From the NCBI GenBank assembly GCA_903813345.2, contig CAIIXF020000002.1, positions 18,906,284-18,970,283 of the forward strand: 64,000 nt of DNA. The letters are read 5' to 3'. Every line of letters begins with the position of its first letter. Within the stretch, counting starts at the first letter, position 1. The translations under genes and the position numbers were made by a program. The stretch comes from Owenia fusiformis. Its lineage: Eukaryota; Annelida; Polychaeta; Sabellida; Oweniidae. The notes under the pieces are model-generated. The model did not search any database and was not told the origin of the DNA. It saw nothing but the letters and a program-made list of their open reading frames with translations. This document shows, piece after piece, positions 1-10,100 of the stretch.

Positions 1-1802
1 CCTTTATCGTTTTTTTCGCTTTTAATTACCTTAAACCACGCCTTTTTTTTCGATTTTTTCGTTTTTCTAAGCTAAGCCACGCCCCCTTTATCAGTTTTTT
101 ACTTTAAATTACCCTAAACCACGTCTCTTTTTCGATTTTTTTCGTTTTTGTATTGTAAGCCACGCCTCTTTTTCGATTATTTCGTTTTTTACTGTAAGCC
201 ACGCCCCTTTATCGTTTTTTCGCTTTTAATTACCTTAAACCACGCCTCTTTTTCGATTTTTTTCGTTTTTTAAGGCTAAGCCACGCCCTTTTTATAATTT
301 TTTCGCTTCCATTACCTTAAACCACGCCTCTTTTTTGATTTTTTTATTTTTTACTGTAAGCCACGCCCCTTTATCGTTTTTTGCTTTAAATTTCCCTAAA
401 CCACGTCTCTTTTTCGATTTTTTTCGTTTTTGTACTGTAAGCCACGCCTTTTTTTCGATTATTTCGTTTTTTTTACTGTAAGCCACGCCCCTTTATCGTT
501 TTTTTCGCTTTTAATTACCTTTAACCACGCCTCTTTTTCGATTTTTTCGTTTTTTACGCTAAGCCACGCCCCCTTTATCAGTTTTTCGCTTTAAATTACC
601 TTAAACCACGCCTCTTTTTCGATTTTTTCGTTTTTATTTTCTGTAAGCCACGCCCCTTTATCAGTATTTCGCTTTGAATTACCTTAAACCACGCCTCTTT
701 CTCGATTTTTTCGTTTTTTTACGCTAAGCCACGCCCCCTTTATCAGTTTTTCGCTTTAAATTACCTTAAACCACGCCTCTTTTTCGATTTTTTTCGTTTT
801 TATTTTCTGTAAGCCACGCCCCTTTATCGTTTTTTCGCTTTTAATTACCTTAAACCACGCCTCTTTTTCGATTTTTTCGCTTTTTAAACTAAGCCACGCC
901 CCCTTTATCAGTTTTTCGCTTTAAATTACCTTAAACCACGCCTCTTTTTCGATTTTTTCGTTTTTTTTACTGTAAGCCACGCCCCTTTATCGTTTTTTTG
1001 CTTTTAATTACCTTAAACCACGCGTCTTTTTCGATTTTTTCGTTTTTTAAGCTAAGCCACGCCCCCTTTATCAGTTTTTTACTTTAAATTACCCTAAACC
1101 ACGCCTCTTTTTCGATTTTTTTCGTTTTTGTACTTTAAGCCACGCCTCTTTTTCGATTATTTCGTTTTTTTTACTGTAAGCCACGCCCCTTTATCATTTT
1201 TTCGCTTTTAATTACCTTAAACCACGCCTCTTTTTCGATTTTTTCGTTTTTATACTGTAAGCCACGCCTCTTTTTCGATTTTTTTTCGTTTTTTACGCTA
1301 AGCCACGCCCCTTTATCCTTTTTTCGCTTAAAATTACCTTAAGCCACGCCTCTTTTCCGATTTTTTTCGTTTTTTTTTACTGTAAGCCACGCCCCTTTAT
1401 CGTTTTTTTCGCTTTCAATTACCTTAAACCACGCCTCTTTTTCGATTTTTTTCGTTTTTTAAGCTAAGCCACGCCCCCTTTATCAGTTTTTCGCTTTAAA
1501 TTACCTTAAACCACGCCTCTTTTTCGATTTTTTTCGTTTTTTTTTACTGTAAGCCACGCCCCTTTATCGTTTTTTTCGCTTTTAATTACCTTAAACCACG
1601 CCTCTTTTTCGATTTTTTCGTTTTTTAAGCTAAGCCACGCCCCCTTTATCAGTTTTTTACTTTAAATTACCCTAAACCACGCCTCTTTTTCGATTTTTTT
1701 TTCGTTTTTATACTGTAAGCCACGCCTCTTTTTCGATTATTTCGTTTTTTTTACTGTAAGCCACGCCCCTTTATCGTTTTTTCGCTTTTAATTATCTTAA
1801 AC
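1..1802. repeat. CCACGCC minisatellite array (left block)
   Basis: This is a tandem array with a period of about 83 bp, built from two half-units of about 40 bp. Each half-unit starts with CCACGCC and continues with T-rich tracts (TTTTTCGATTTTTTCG or TTTATCGTTTTTTCGC). At least 20 full units are visible, with small length changes in the T-runs. The array begins before the window and stops at 1802, where a LINE 3' end has inserted. It resumes at 18731 in the same orientation. Short ORFs here simply repeat with the period and are not genes. Confidence 0.95.
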
Positions 1803-2160
1803 AATTCAATTTCAATTCAATTCAATTTTCAATTTATTCATACATTTAATCATTATGTGTACATATATTATTAATAACAGGTGGCACCACAGGTGATGCT
1901 TATACCCGTACATATAGTAGTTAAATCATATAGCATATCATTATGTTGTCAAGGAATCAAACCAGAATGTAATCACAAAAGTTAGGTAAATAAATAAAGG
2001 TTGTGGGGGGATCCATGATGCTCATTTCTTTTGAAGCCAAGAAGGTGCCATATGCCATGGGAAAAAATTATGAATGTGTAGCTTCAATAATTATTATTTA
2101 AAGACGCCAGGCTACCGCGTTGACGCCAATAATTTTCTAAAAGTGTGATTCTTATAAAAT

Positions 2161-2164
2161 ATTA
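2161..2164. other. Target-site duplication ATTA (left)
   Basis: ATTA directly precedes the TGTAAC terminus of the left LTR. The same four bases follow the right LTR at 14683-14686. Four-base duplications are usual for gypsy-type integrases. Confidence 0.85.
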
Positions 2165-3966
2165 TGTAACTCAAACGGGTATTCGAGTTAAAAAAGGGGG
2201 GTTCGTTTGTTTATATGTCTTGTCAAAGCGTCCAACAAAAGAATCAAATTTAAGTTCACTTATACTATTATTATTGCAAATATTTACTAAGCTAGACATT
2301 AATTATATTGATTACCTTGATCCATCACTTCAGATTTCTTCTCCTTTTCCGTTAATATAATCCTTAAATTTCTTGTCGCTAATAAAATCCTTAAATTTCT
2401 TATCCTATCGAAAATATTCCTTAGAATTTACGATCCTCTGTTCAGTTAATGATAATAATAATAATAATAATAATAATAATCCAGTGGCTAATCCTAAACT
2501 AGTGTTTCCACGGTAATTGTTAAAAACGGACTGCCCCGAGCAAAAATCACTCTATGCATAAATACAGGTTTCAAGAAAGGGGAGGTCCAAATTTCGGACA
2601 CAGCAATATGATTGGAGGAGGGGTAATTTTGATAGACACTTTGGTCCTTCTAGACCCTAGGCCACGTGTCCACGGCAACCTGACAAAGGAATATATGAAT
2701 GTCAGGCTGATGTAGGACGGTCAAAGAGAAAAAAGGGGGGGATTTCTGCCTTGGGCCAAATTCAAGTTTTATCGTTTTTAAATGTCCCTTTCTATCTAAC
2801 TGTATTTGAGCATACTTTAATTAAATGGATCAAGGTCATAGTTACGAATTACAACATGAAACTGTGACATAAAAATTACAACATAAAAATACAACATAAA
2901 ACACCAACACAATATCAAACTAGGCACACTAGAACACATAGAACACTGTTTTATAATCAATGCAACATGTAAAATCAGGCACTTACATGCGCCTTCACAT
3001 ATAACTTTATATACTTTACTTCCCTATGCTAAAATAAAAAGTGTCCCTTCAAAATACAATAAATGGGCGTGCCAAAAAGCACAAGTTTACAATATAAAAT
3101 ATAATACTGCCCATGTGTATAAAAGCACAAGCGGTTTATCGGATCATTTAACTATGTAATTTACACATTTGTTACACATACACATTTGTATGTGTTTTTA
3201 AATTGAGATGTATGGTCTCTTCAATTATACACAAATAATCGGCTACAACAGATATTTAACTACAGGATTAGCAGATTAACTAATGGGAAAATCTAACCAG
3301 GGCGGGAGCTGCACAGATGGCCTGCGCCATTAAATCAGTAGTGCAAGAATTCGAAACATTAGCTTCTAAATGTTAAACAAAAGGTTTCAGTTGAATCAAC
3401 AAAAGGTATCATGAGAAGAGAGCAAAGGGATTGTTACGGCAAAGTCAAGTGTCCGAACATTTTGATTTGTGTGCACTAATAATTTCTAGCACTGAGATAA
3501 TTTCTATAAATGCTACGAAGCGTGTATTACTTAATGTTCTGAATTGTGTGGGGCCGGCAAAGTTCTCTTCTTAATGTGTGGTGATTTTGACAATTGCTTT
3601 AAAGTTGGTAGCGCTGACATTATTTATTATCTGGGAATCTGCTCTGAACGTCTAGATTATTAAAATATCTCTCAGGTGGCATGAATTATTAACTCACTAA
3701 AGTTGTGAAAACGAAGAATACAAAAGACAGAATGTAAAGAAAGTTCGAATGATATTGAAACGGGCCTGGGATAAATGAAGCTAGAAAGTACTTGAGCAAT
3801 ATGCCTGAGCAATATTGGGAATTGAATTACATAGAGTCTTAGAGAAATTACTTTGCTCACACCTCATACCGAATTCCACTAAAATAATTGATGACAAGTC
3901 CTTCCCCAAAAATACATAGATCAAAATATATTCCAAATGAAACAGAAATAGTGCATTTCTGTTACA
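2165..3966 (-). repeat. 3' LTR (1802 bp)
   Basis: This is a direct repeat of 12884-14682. It begins TGTAAC and ends GTTACA, a 6-bp terminal inverted repeat. It carries ten AAT-type triplets at 2451-2480 against nine in the other LTR; no other difference was noticed. Short ORFs inside it occur in both LTRs and look incidental. Confidence 0.95.
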
Positions 3967-3980
3967 CTGCTCCCCCCTTG
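3967..3980 (-). promoter_or_regulatory. Polypurine tract
   Basis: On the minus strand the bases AAGGGGGGAGCAG lie immediately before the TGTAAC start of the 3' LTR. A purine run in this position primes plus-strand DNA synthesis in LTR elements. Confidence 0.8.
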
Positions 3981-4044
3981 GTTTGATCGTCCCGAGCAAC
4001 TAAAGGGTTAGTAACAACAACTACTACTCAGGTAGGGCACGAGC

Positions 4045-4563
4045 TCAGCGTACCTTTAAATGATAGGAATGTAGGTGGGCTATGAAATCTGAGCCCGTTT
4101 CCCACCTGAGTAAACATGAAGTGCAGACGAGCGGGTCGTCTGCACGGTGGAGACTCTTATGAAATTCGAACATTGCCAGTTCCTCAAATGTTACTCTGCA
4201 TAGGGGGCACCTTAAATTAAGAATGAGCTTTGGATATTCTAGAAAAACTTTAGTCTTAATAGCACTGTCCTCTGTATCATTGGAGGTAGAGGGTCCAGGG
4301 GTACTTGGCTTTTGTGGTTGGGGGGATTCCTGTTCTCTTCTTAGATTGTTGGGCGAATGGCATTGTTCTGTTTCCGATTCTGGCGAACGACATTGTTCTG
4401 TTTCTGGTTCGTCATCGGAAATTATCTCTATTGTTATTGGTACTTCTTCCTGTTTGCACCTTTTCTGTGGGGGTGCGTGTAGTTTAAGATGTTTCTTGAT
4501 AGAGGCTTTCTTGTTTTGTAACTCCTCCCCGCAGATCTCGCACTGATACACTGAAAAAAACAT
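4045..4563 (-). CDS. Accessory C2H2 zinc-finger protein of the LTR element
   Basis: This 172-residue ORF lies between env and the 3' LTR. Three C2H2 fingers are visible: C8/C11/H25/H29 (13 residues between the second Cys and first His), C119/C122/H135/H139, and C147/C150/H163/H168. The 89-residue linker between fingers 1 and 2 is acidic and Pro/Ser/Thr-rich and carries a duplicated SETEQC-type peptide. The ATG overlaps the env stop in the pentamer TAATG (4561-4565), so translation by termination-reinitiation is likely, or a spliced mRNA could be used. Zinc-finger accessory ORFs are not standard in gypsy elements. The role is unknown; DNA binding, perhaps to the LTR, is inference. Capture from a host zinc-finger gene is possible. 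Confidence 0.8.
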   Translation of the reverse strand: MFFSVYQCEICGEELQNKKASIKKHLKLHAPPQKRCKQEEVPITIEIISDDEPETEQCRSPESETEQCHSPNNLRREQESPQPQKPSTPGPSTSNDTEDSAIKTKVFLEYPKLILNLRCPLCRVTFEELAMFEFHKSLHRADDPLVCTSCLLRWETGSDFIAHLHSYHLKVR

Positions 4564-6449
4564 TAGACGGGGGTACCTTGAGTATTTGACCCTCGAATAA
4601 CGTGTTGTCCTATTTGGACGAGGGCAGTCTCTTGATTAGCAGAGAGACGCTTCTGGCGAATTAACATAAAAGTGACACATCCAAGCCCCAGACATATACA
4701 AGCCAAGGTGGCCATCATCGAAATAATTACAGGGTCAAGGGGTCTGGAAAATGACAGTGTCTTGAGCTTCCATTTTCGGGTGGTCTTAAGTTGTCCGATA
4801 AGTACGTCCATATTCTTCGAAAATTGTAGGTCGCTGTCCTCTAGATCGCCCAGTGGTGGGAGGTCAGGCAGGGTGAAGTTGAAGTCAGTCTCTGTGAAAT
4901 TTTGAGATACTCCTAGTCCAATATATTTAAGGAGAAAAACAATGTTGCGGGCTTCAATAATCCTAATGTCCTTTGTGGTCATGTCACATAGGCTTGTAAC
5001 GTCGGGAAGAATATTATTTCCAGTTTTCAATTGACACTGACACGGTAATTTAATTAAGCATAAAGAGCACATGGTATGAATAGTGCCGTTACAACTCGCC
5101 TGGATGATACCATACGGATTCGATACGAATATGTGAGTCCCGATCTTCTTTAAGTACGTGGAATTATAGTGGAGGGATAAATTATAAGTACAAGTATCGG
5201 TTAGATCCAAGACATTGTCCATCATAAGGTTAGTTATACAACTGGTGTTATCTACCGGTCGAATAATAGAGGGGCTGGAACACCTCATAGGCATACTCCC
5301 AGTACATGCTGTAAAGTCCTCAGTAGTCAATTCAATAAAGAAACGTTTGTCTCGGCTTATGGCGAAATAAGGGGCCAAGTTAGTGATCATACTAGCCGAT
5401 CGGTTGTTCGGTAACACTACAGGGAATGTAGTTGTGAGATATATATCGAACAGACCACTTTGTCCATGGTAAGGGGCGGCCAGTTGAATATATAGTGCTT
5501 CTTCAGTTATAAAAGAAACGACCGAGGCTGATTGGTAGTAATAGGCCATGTCTTTATGCGTCAGTTCTAGTCCTTGTCTCTTTTCGGATAATCGTATAGT
5601 TATTCCATTAAGTATCGACTCAAGGAGGTCAGGTCTAATGAGGGCAATAGGTAATTTCCCTTGAAGTAAAGTTGTTGCACTGTCTAACCAACTGGTATAA
5701 ATGGCCTCGGCAGACGCAATAATATCCAAATGATAAAATACCCTGTCCAGCATTTCCAAAAACATAGTGGATTGATGGAGTTGAAGAGTGGATAATTGTC
5801 CGAGTCGCCAGTCAACACCTTTAAAATTACTTTGAATTTTTTCATTAAGTTCGATGAGGAAGTCTCGGGTGACTTTATGGTTTTTGTTCATCTTGCGGGT
5901 GAGATCTTCTAATTTATTGTCTGTAAGGTTCGCCATTTTAATAAATGTTCCAGTTATATCGTCAGATGCCCCTGCGACGGAAGCAAGGCCATCTTCTAGT
6001 TGATCAACTTGATCGGCAAGTTCACGGAAAGCGTCTTCTGTAACTAGGCCGAACAAAAATGACCCAGCTTTTCCAACGAAGTCAAGTAGTCCCTTTTTCT
6101 GTCGGGATTCGAATGAGGGTAACACACGTTTCAAGTCTCTAATTACACCGCGCACTTGTCCATCAAGGTTCTGTAAGTCCTTGGCCATAGCCTTGACGAT
6201 CGATTTCATTTGTTGGCATTGGTCATTGACACGGGTGTCGTTAAAGGAATCGCATTGTAGTGAACTGCTCGATTGTTTTTGTTTCTTTGGCCAGGGTATC
6301 CCCACAGTATAATAGAACGTATGTGGCGATATATCCAGAACATCCAGGTGTTGCATGATAACACCAGCCTGTGGACGCACTATTTCCAATTCAGGACGGA
6401 ATGCAGTCACCGAGATGGCGAGAGTAAATATAATCCAAAGAGTGTTCAT
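4563..6449 (-). CDS. env: F-type envelope fusion glycoprotein (env)
   Basis: The protein is 628 residues from the first ATG (6449), which starts directly with a hydrophobic signal peptide (about residues 1-17). A furin-like site RQKK at residues 116-119 is followed by GLLDFVG, a glycine-rich hydrophobic stretch like the fusion peptide of baculovirus F and gypsy Env proteins. Heptad-like helices follow the cleavage site, then Cys-rich segments and several N-glycosylation sequons. A 24-residue membrane anchor lies at about 574-597, with a 31-residue tail. A short N-terminal part and long C-terminal part match the F2/F1 layout. The frame is open about 25 codons upstream, but without an ATG. Homology to the Baculo_F family is inferred from layout and motifs. 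Confidence 0.88.
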   Translation of the reverse strand: MNTLWIIFTLAISVTAFRPELEIVRPQAGVIMQHLDVLDISPHTFYYTVGIPWPKKQKQSSSSLQCDSFNDTRVNDQCQQMKSIVKAMAKDLQNLDGQVRGVIRDLKRVLPSFESRQKKGLLDFVGKAGSFLFGLVTEDAFRELADQVDQLEDGLASVAGASDDITGTFIKMANLTDNKLEDLTRKMNKNHKVTRDFLIELNEKIQSNFKGVDWRLGQLSTLQLHQSTMFLEMLDRVFYHLDIIASAEAIYTSWLDSATTLLQGKLPIALIRPDLLESILNGITIRLSEKRQGLELTHKDMAYYYQSASVVSFITEEALYIQLAAPYHGQSGLFDIYLTTTFPVVLPNNRSASMITNLAPYFAISRDKRFFIELTTEDFTACTGSMPMRCSSPSIIRPVDNTSCITNLMMDNVLDLTDTCTYNLSLHYNSTYLKKIGTHIFVSNPYGIIQASCNGTIHTMCSLCLIKLPCQCQLKTGNNILPDVTSLCDMTTKDIRIIEARNIVFLLKYIGLGVSQNFTETDFNFTLPDLPPLGDLEDSDLQFSKNMDVLIGQLKTTRKWKLKTLSFSRPLDPVIISMMATLACICLGLGCVTFMLIRQKRLSANQETALVQIGQHVIRGSNTQGTPV

Positions 6450-6566
6450 AATGTACGATAATATTGAAGTAATCCTCTTTGTAATAAAGCTTAGTGCTTG
6501 GTTGGCGTAGCAATAAAAATTCACGAGACGTACTTAAGTAGGTGTCCACTTTAGTTGTCGTATCTT

Positions 6567-6580
6567 GCTGAAAACACATT
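6567..6580 (-). promoter_or_regulatory. Candidate splice acceptor for env mRNA
   Basis: On the minus strand a T-rich run ends in TTTTCAG, with the AG at 6569-6568. The first ATG after this AG is the env start at 6449, 118 bases downstream. This is the layout expected for a spliced subgenomic env mRNA. A weak donor candidate, AAG/GTGAAC, lies at 12540-12532 in the leader. No RNA evidence is available. Confidence 0.45.
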
Positions 6581-6929
6581 TTCATGTTTAAGAATAGCGC
6601 ATCAAAATATTTGAAGTAATCCTCTTAGTAATGGAAATTAATATCCGATTGCATTGTAGCGGAAATTACTAGATTAAAGTTTATAATGTTTGGTTACATT
6701 AGTTCGCTCTAGCTTTCAAAATTGACATAATAAATGGTAGCTCTTCTCAAAAATGTGGAAACTGTTCCACAAATATCACACACTCGTGCCTGCTAGGGGT
6801 TAATATTCATATACGTAGTTCTTATATACAGTTCCTCCACCTCTTCTAATTCTACTATGTACACTGCTTTCCTATATATTCTTTTTGTTTTATTTTACTT
6901 CCTTATTGTTTTAACACTCATTGTTCTCT
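6581..6929. other. Pol-env spacer, no gene seen
   Basis: This AT-rich sequence holds no ORF of note. A short imperfect repeat (about 20 bp around AAGAGGATTACTTCAA) occurs near 6612-6630 and again near 6460-6480. Confidence 0.6.
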
Positions 6930-7190
6930 TCATTTTGGTCCATCTTGTTCGAGTTTCTCCAGAGCTTCCAGTTCAAGCTCAAGCTCATACTCCCTTTCGG
7001 TTAATCGACCAAAACTCATCCTAAAAGTGTATATATTGATCCACCCCTCCTCAAAACTCTTCTGGCACTCTTCCATATCCTTACTGATGGCATCCATTTC
7101 TACAGCGATCTCCTGCTTCCTAAGAGCTATACGTTGTTCTTGAATAAAGAAATATGGATAATTAAGGAGGCTGTATGGTGGAATGAGTTT
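6930..7190 (-). CDS. Small ORF in the pol frame just after the pol stop
   Basis: After the pol stop TAA (7193-7191) the same frame stays open for 86 codons and ends in TGA at 6932-6930. The first ATG is at 7097, giving a 55-residue peptide. The translation is rich in Glu, Leu and Lys and looks like a coiled coil (ELELELEALEKLE near the C terminus). It could be a readthrough extension of pol, a separate small protein, or an exon joined by splicing; CATACAG near 7172 resembles an acceptor. Alternatively it is a remnant of pol shortened by a recent stop. No family was recognised. Confidence 0.45.
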   Translation of the reverse strand, partial: KLIPPYSLLNYPYFFIQEQRIALRKQEIAVEMDAISKDMEECQKSFEEGWINIYTFRMSFGRLTEREYELELELEALEKLEQDGPK

Positions 7191-10100
7191 TTAAATTTCT
7201 TGTTTCAGATGGATTGGCCAGGGAATAAAATCACCAGCGTAAGGTTTCAGTCGGTCATGGTGGACTACTTTAGTTGAGCTATGCTTCGACTTCTGGATCA
7301 CGTAGGTCCAGTCAGAAATACAATTAACAATCATATATGGTCCGTCCCAATATTTCATAAATTTCGGAGTTAGTCCCTTTTTTCCGGCTGGTGTATAAAG
7401 TAGCACAGCGTCCCCAGCCTGGTACTTGATCTCTTTTAGGCGGTGGTCATATCCTTTCTTTTGCCGCCTAGTGGCATCCCTCATATGTTCCCGAGCTTTG
7501 TCATGTACTTCATGCAGGTGATTGGCCACTTGTTCACTGAACGCTTCGAAACTATCATAGTCTACATAGGGGTCGGGGCCATAAGCTAAGTCAATCGGTA
7601 ACTGAACCTCGCGTCCCATGAGCATCAAAGCAGGGGAGAACCCAGTGGTGTCATGCTTGGACGAGCGGTACGCCATCATGGTCAGCTGCAAATGGTCGTC
7701 CCAGTCTCTATGATCTGCGGCTACGAACTTACTCAGCATATCTTCCAGGGTTCTATTAAACCTTTCTACCATTCCATCAGACTGCGGCCGGTAGGGGGAG
7801 GTTCGGGTCTTGTGAACGCCTAGGGTCAGGCACAGCTGTTGAAATAGGCGGGATTCGAATTGGGCTCCTTGATCAGAGTGGATCTGGCGTGGACATCCAT
7901 ATTTAGTGATGAATCCTTCAAGAAGCGCCTTAGCAACTGTTTCAGCCTCTTGGTTTATCATTGGTAGGGCTTCAACCCACTTGGTGAAGTAGTCTTCTAT
8001 GACCAATATATACTTGTTCTTCCTAGGAGTTCGGGGTAACGGACCCATGATGTCAAGTGCAATCCTTTCGAGTGGAGCACCAACTGTGTAAACTCCCATC
8101 TGCATCCTTGGCTTCACTTTAGGTGGCTTTCTCTTTTGGCAGACTAAGCACTTCTTAACCCATGATTCAACCTCAAGCGAATTTTGGTACCAGTAGAATC
8201 GGCTACGTGTCCTATCCATTGTTCTAGCTATGCCTAAGTGACCTCCTGTGGGGGAACCATGAAGTTGCTCCATCACTTCATTTTTCAAGGACCTTGGCAC
8301 TATTAGTTGAAGTTTTACAGATCCTGTATCTATGTCAGTCCACTTTCTATAAAGTACCCCTTCCTGAACAAGTAGCCTAGTCCATTGAGCCCAGTACGCC
8401 TTGAATTCTGGACTAAGAGGGGAGATTTCCTTCCAATCAGGGCGACGTTTCAATTCCAGCCACGCTATTACTTGGCGCAGGACTGGGTCATTCAGCTGAG
8501 TCCCCCTTAGTTCCTCCTTTGATTTAGGGGAGGGCCATTTTATCTCTTCTTCCACTGCATTGCTGCATTTCCCCTTTAGATCCTTTCTTTGTTGCCTAGT
8601 CAGCACATTTGTAGGAACTGGAATCTCGTCTTGAATGATTGTGAGATCTTTTCGATCACAGTGGTCACAATCAGAGCAGGGCCTTCTAGACAGTGCATCA
8701 GCATTGTTATGCTTAAGACCGGCTCGATGTACCACTTTAAATTGGTAGGTGCTGAGCTGTTCAATCCATCTGGCCATCTGTCCTTCTGGTTTCTTGAACT
8801 TCATCAGCCAAGTGAGGGCTCCATGGTCAGTCCGCACAGTGAACTCTGCCCCATATAGGTAGTGGTGGAAGGCTTTAACACCTCTGACAATCGCAAGAAG
8901 TTCTTTCCTTGTAGTACAATAGTTTCGTTCAGGCTTACCAAACGATTTGCTATGGAAAGCAATAGGCCGTTCTTCTCCATTTATAACCTGGGAAAGAACT
9001 GCCCCCGTGGATGAATTACTTGCATCAGTGTCAAGGATATATGGTTTTGAGACATCAGGGTAGGCCAAGGTTATTTCCTCTGCCAGTGCTTTTTTTAGTT
9101 GGTCGAAAGCTGCTTGACAATCTTCTGTCCATTTAAACCGACTGTTTTTCTCAGTCAGCTTATGTAGAGGTCTTGCGGTCCCTGCAAAACCTTTGATAAA
9201 CTTCCTATAGTATGAACACAGGCCTATAAATCCACGGACTTCCTTGACAGTCGAAGGCGTTGGCCAAGACTGTACAGCATCCACTTTTTGCTGTTCCTTC
9301 GAGATCCCATGTTGTGAGACAAGGTGTCCTAAGAAACTGCATTCCCTTTGGAACAGGTAGACTTTCTTTGGGGCTAGTTTTAAACCTGCAACAGCAAGCT
9401 TAGAGAATACTTTTGACAAGTTCCCCAAATGGTCCTCGAAGTCTTTCCCAAACACAATTATGTCATCCAAATACAGGACACAAATCTCCCACAAGTTACC
9501 AGAAAGGACTCGCTCCATTAGACGTTGGAAAGTAGCTGGAGCGTTGCACAATCCAAAGGGCATTACATTGAATTCCAGTAGACCCTGACCCGGGACAGAG
9601 AAGGCGGTCTTCTGTTTATCCCGTTCTGACATGTTAATCTGCCAAAAACCGCTTTGGAGGTCGAGGGTACTGAACCACGAAGCACCTCCAAGGGCACTGA
9701 GAGAGTCATCAATGCGTGGGAGGGGGTAGGAGTCCTTTATTGTGACATCATTAAGTCTACGGTAGTCAATACAAAATCTAAGTGTGCCATCTTTCTTTGG
9801 GACAATCACTACTGGTGAACTCCATGGTGAGTTTGAATTCTGCACCACCCCACACTCTATCATTTCATCGACTTGAGCTTTGGCATCCTTATATTTATTG
9901 TAAGGAAGCCTGCGAGGTTGCTGCTTGATCGGCTTGGCATCTCCAGTATTGATATCGTGGGTTGCTGTTTTGGTACTCCCTAAATCAGATTTTGAAGTAG
10001 CAAAGAGGTGTTCGTGTTCAAGAAGTAGGCCTTTTAACTGGTTCCTTTGCTGCAAGTTCAAATTCTTGCTACCTTCTTCAAACAATTTATGAAGAAATTC

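Noticed and set aside
292-486. ORFs of 60-130 codons inside the CCACGCC arrays (also near 18579-18971, 19177-19464, 38044-38232, 39073-39282)
   Set aside because: They repeat with the array period and encode low-complexity Lys/Phe-rich peptides; period artefacts.
1961-2160. LINE 3' UTR as a separate gene or promoter
   Set aside because: It joins smoothly with 14687 onward as the UTR of the LINE and has no ORF.
3672-3999. Small ORFs on the minus strand in the LTR (repeated at 14388-14576)
   Set aside because: Present only because the LTR is duplicated; no start context, no motif, and they overlap LTR control sequence.
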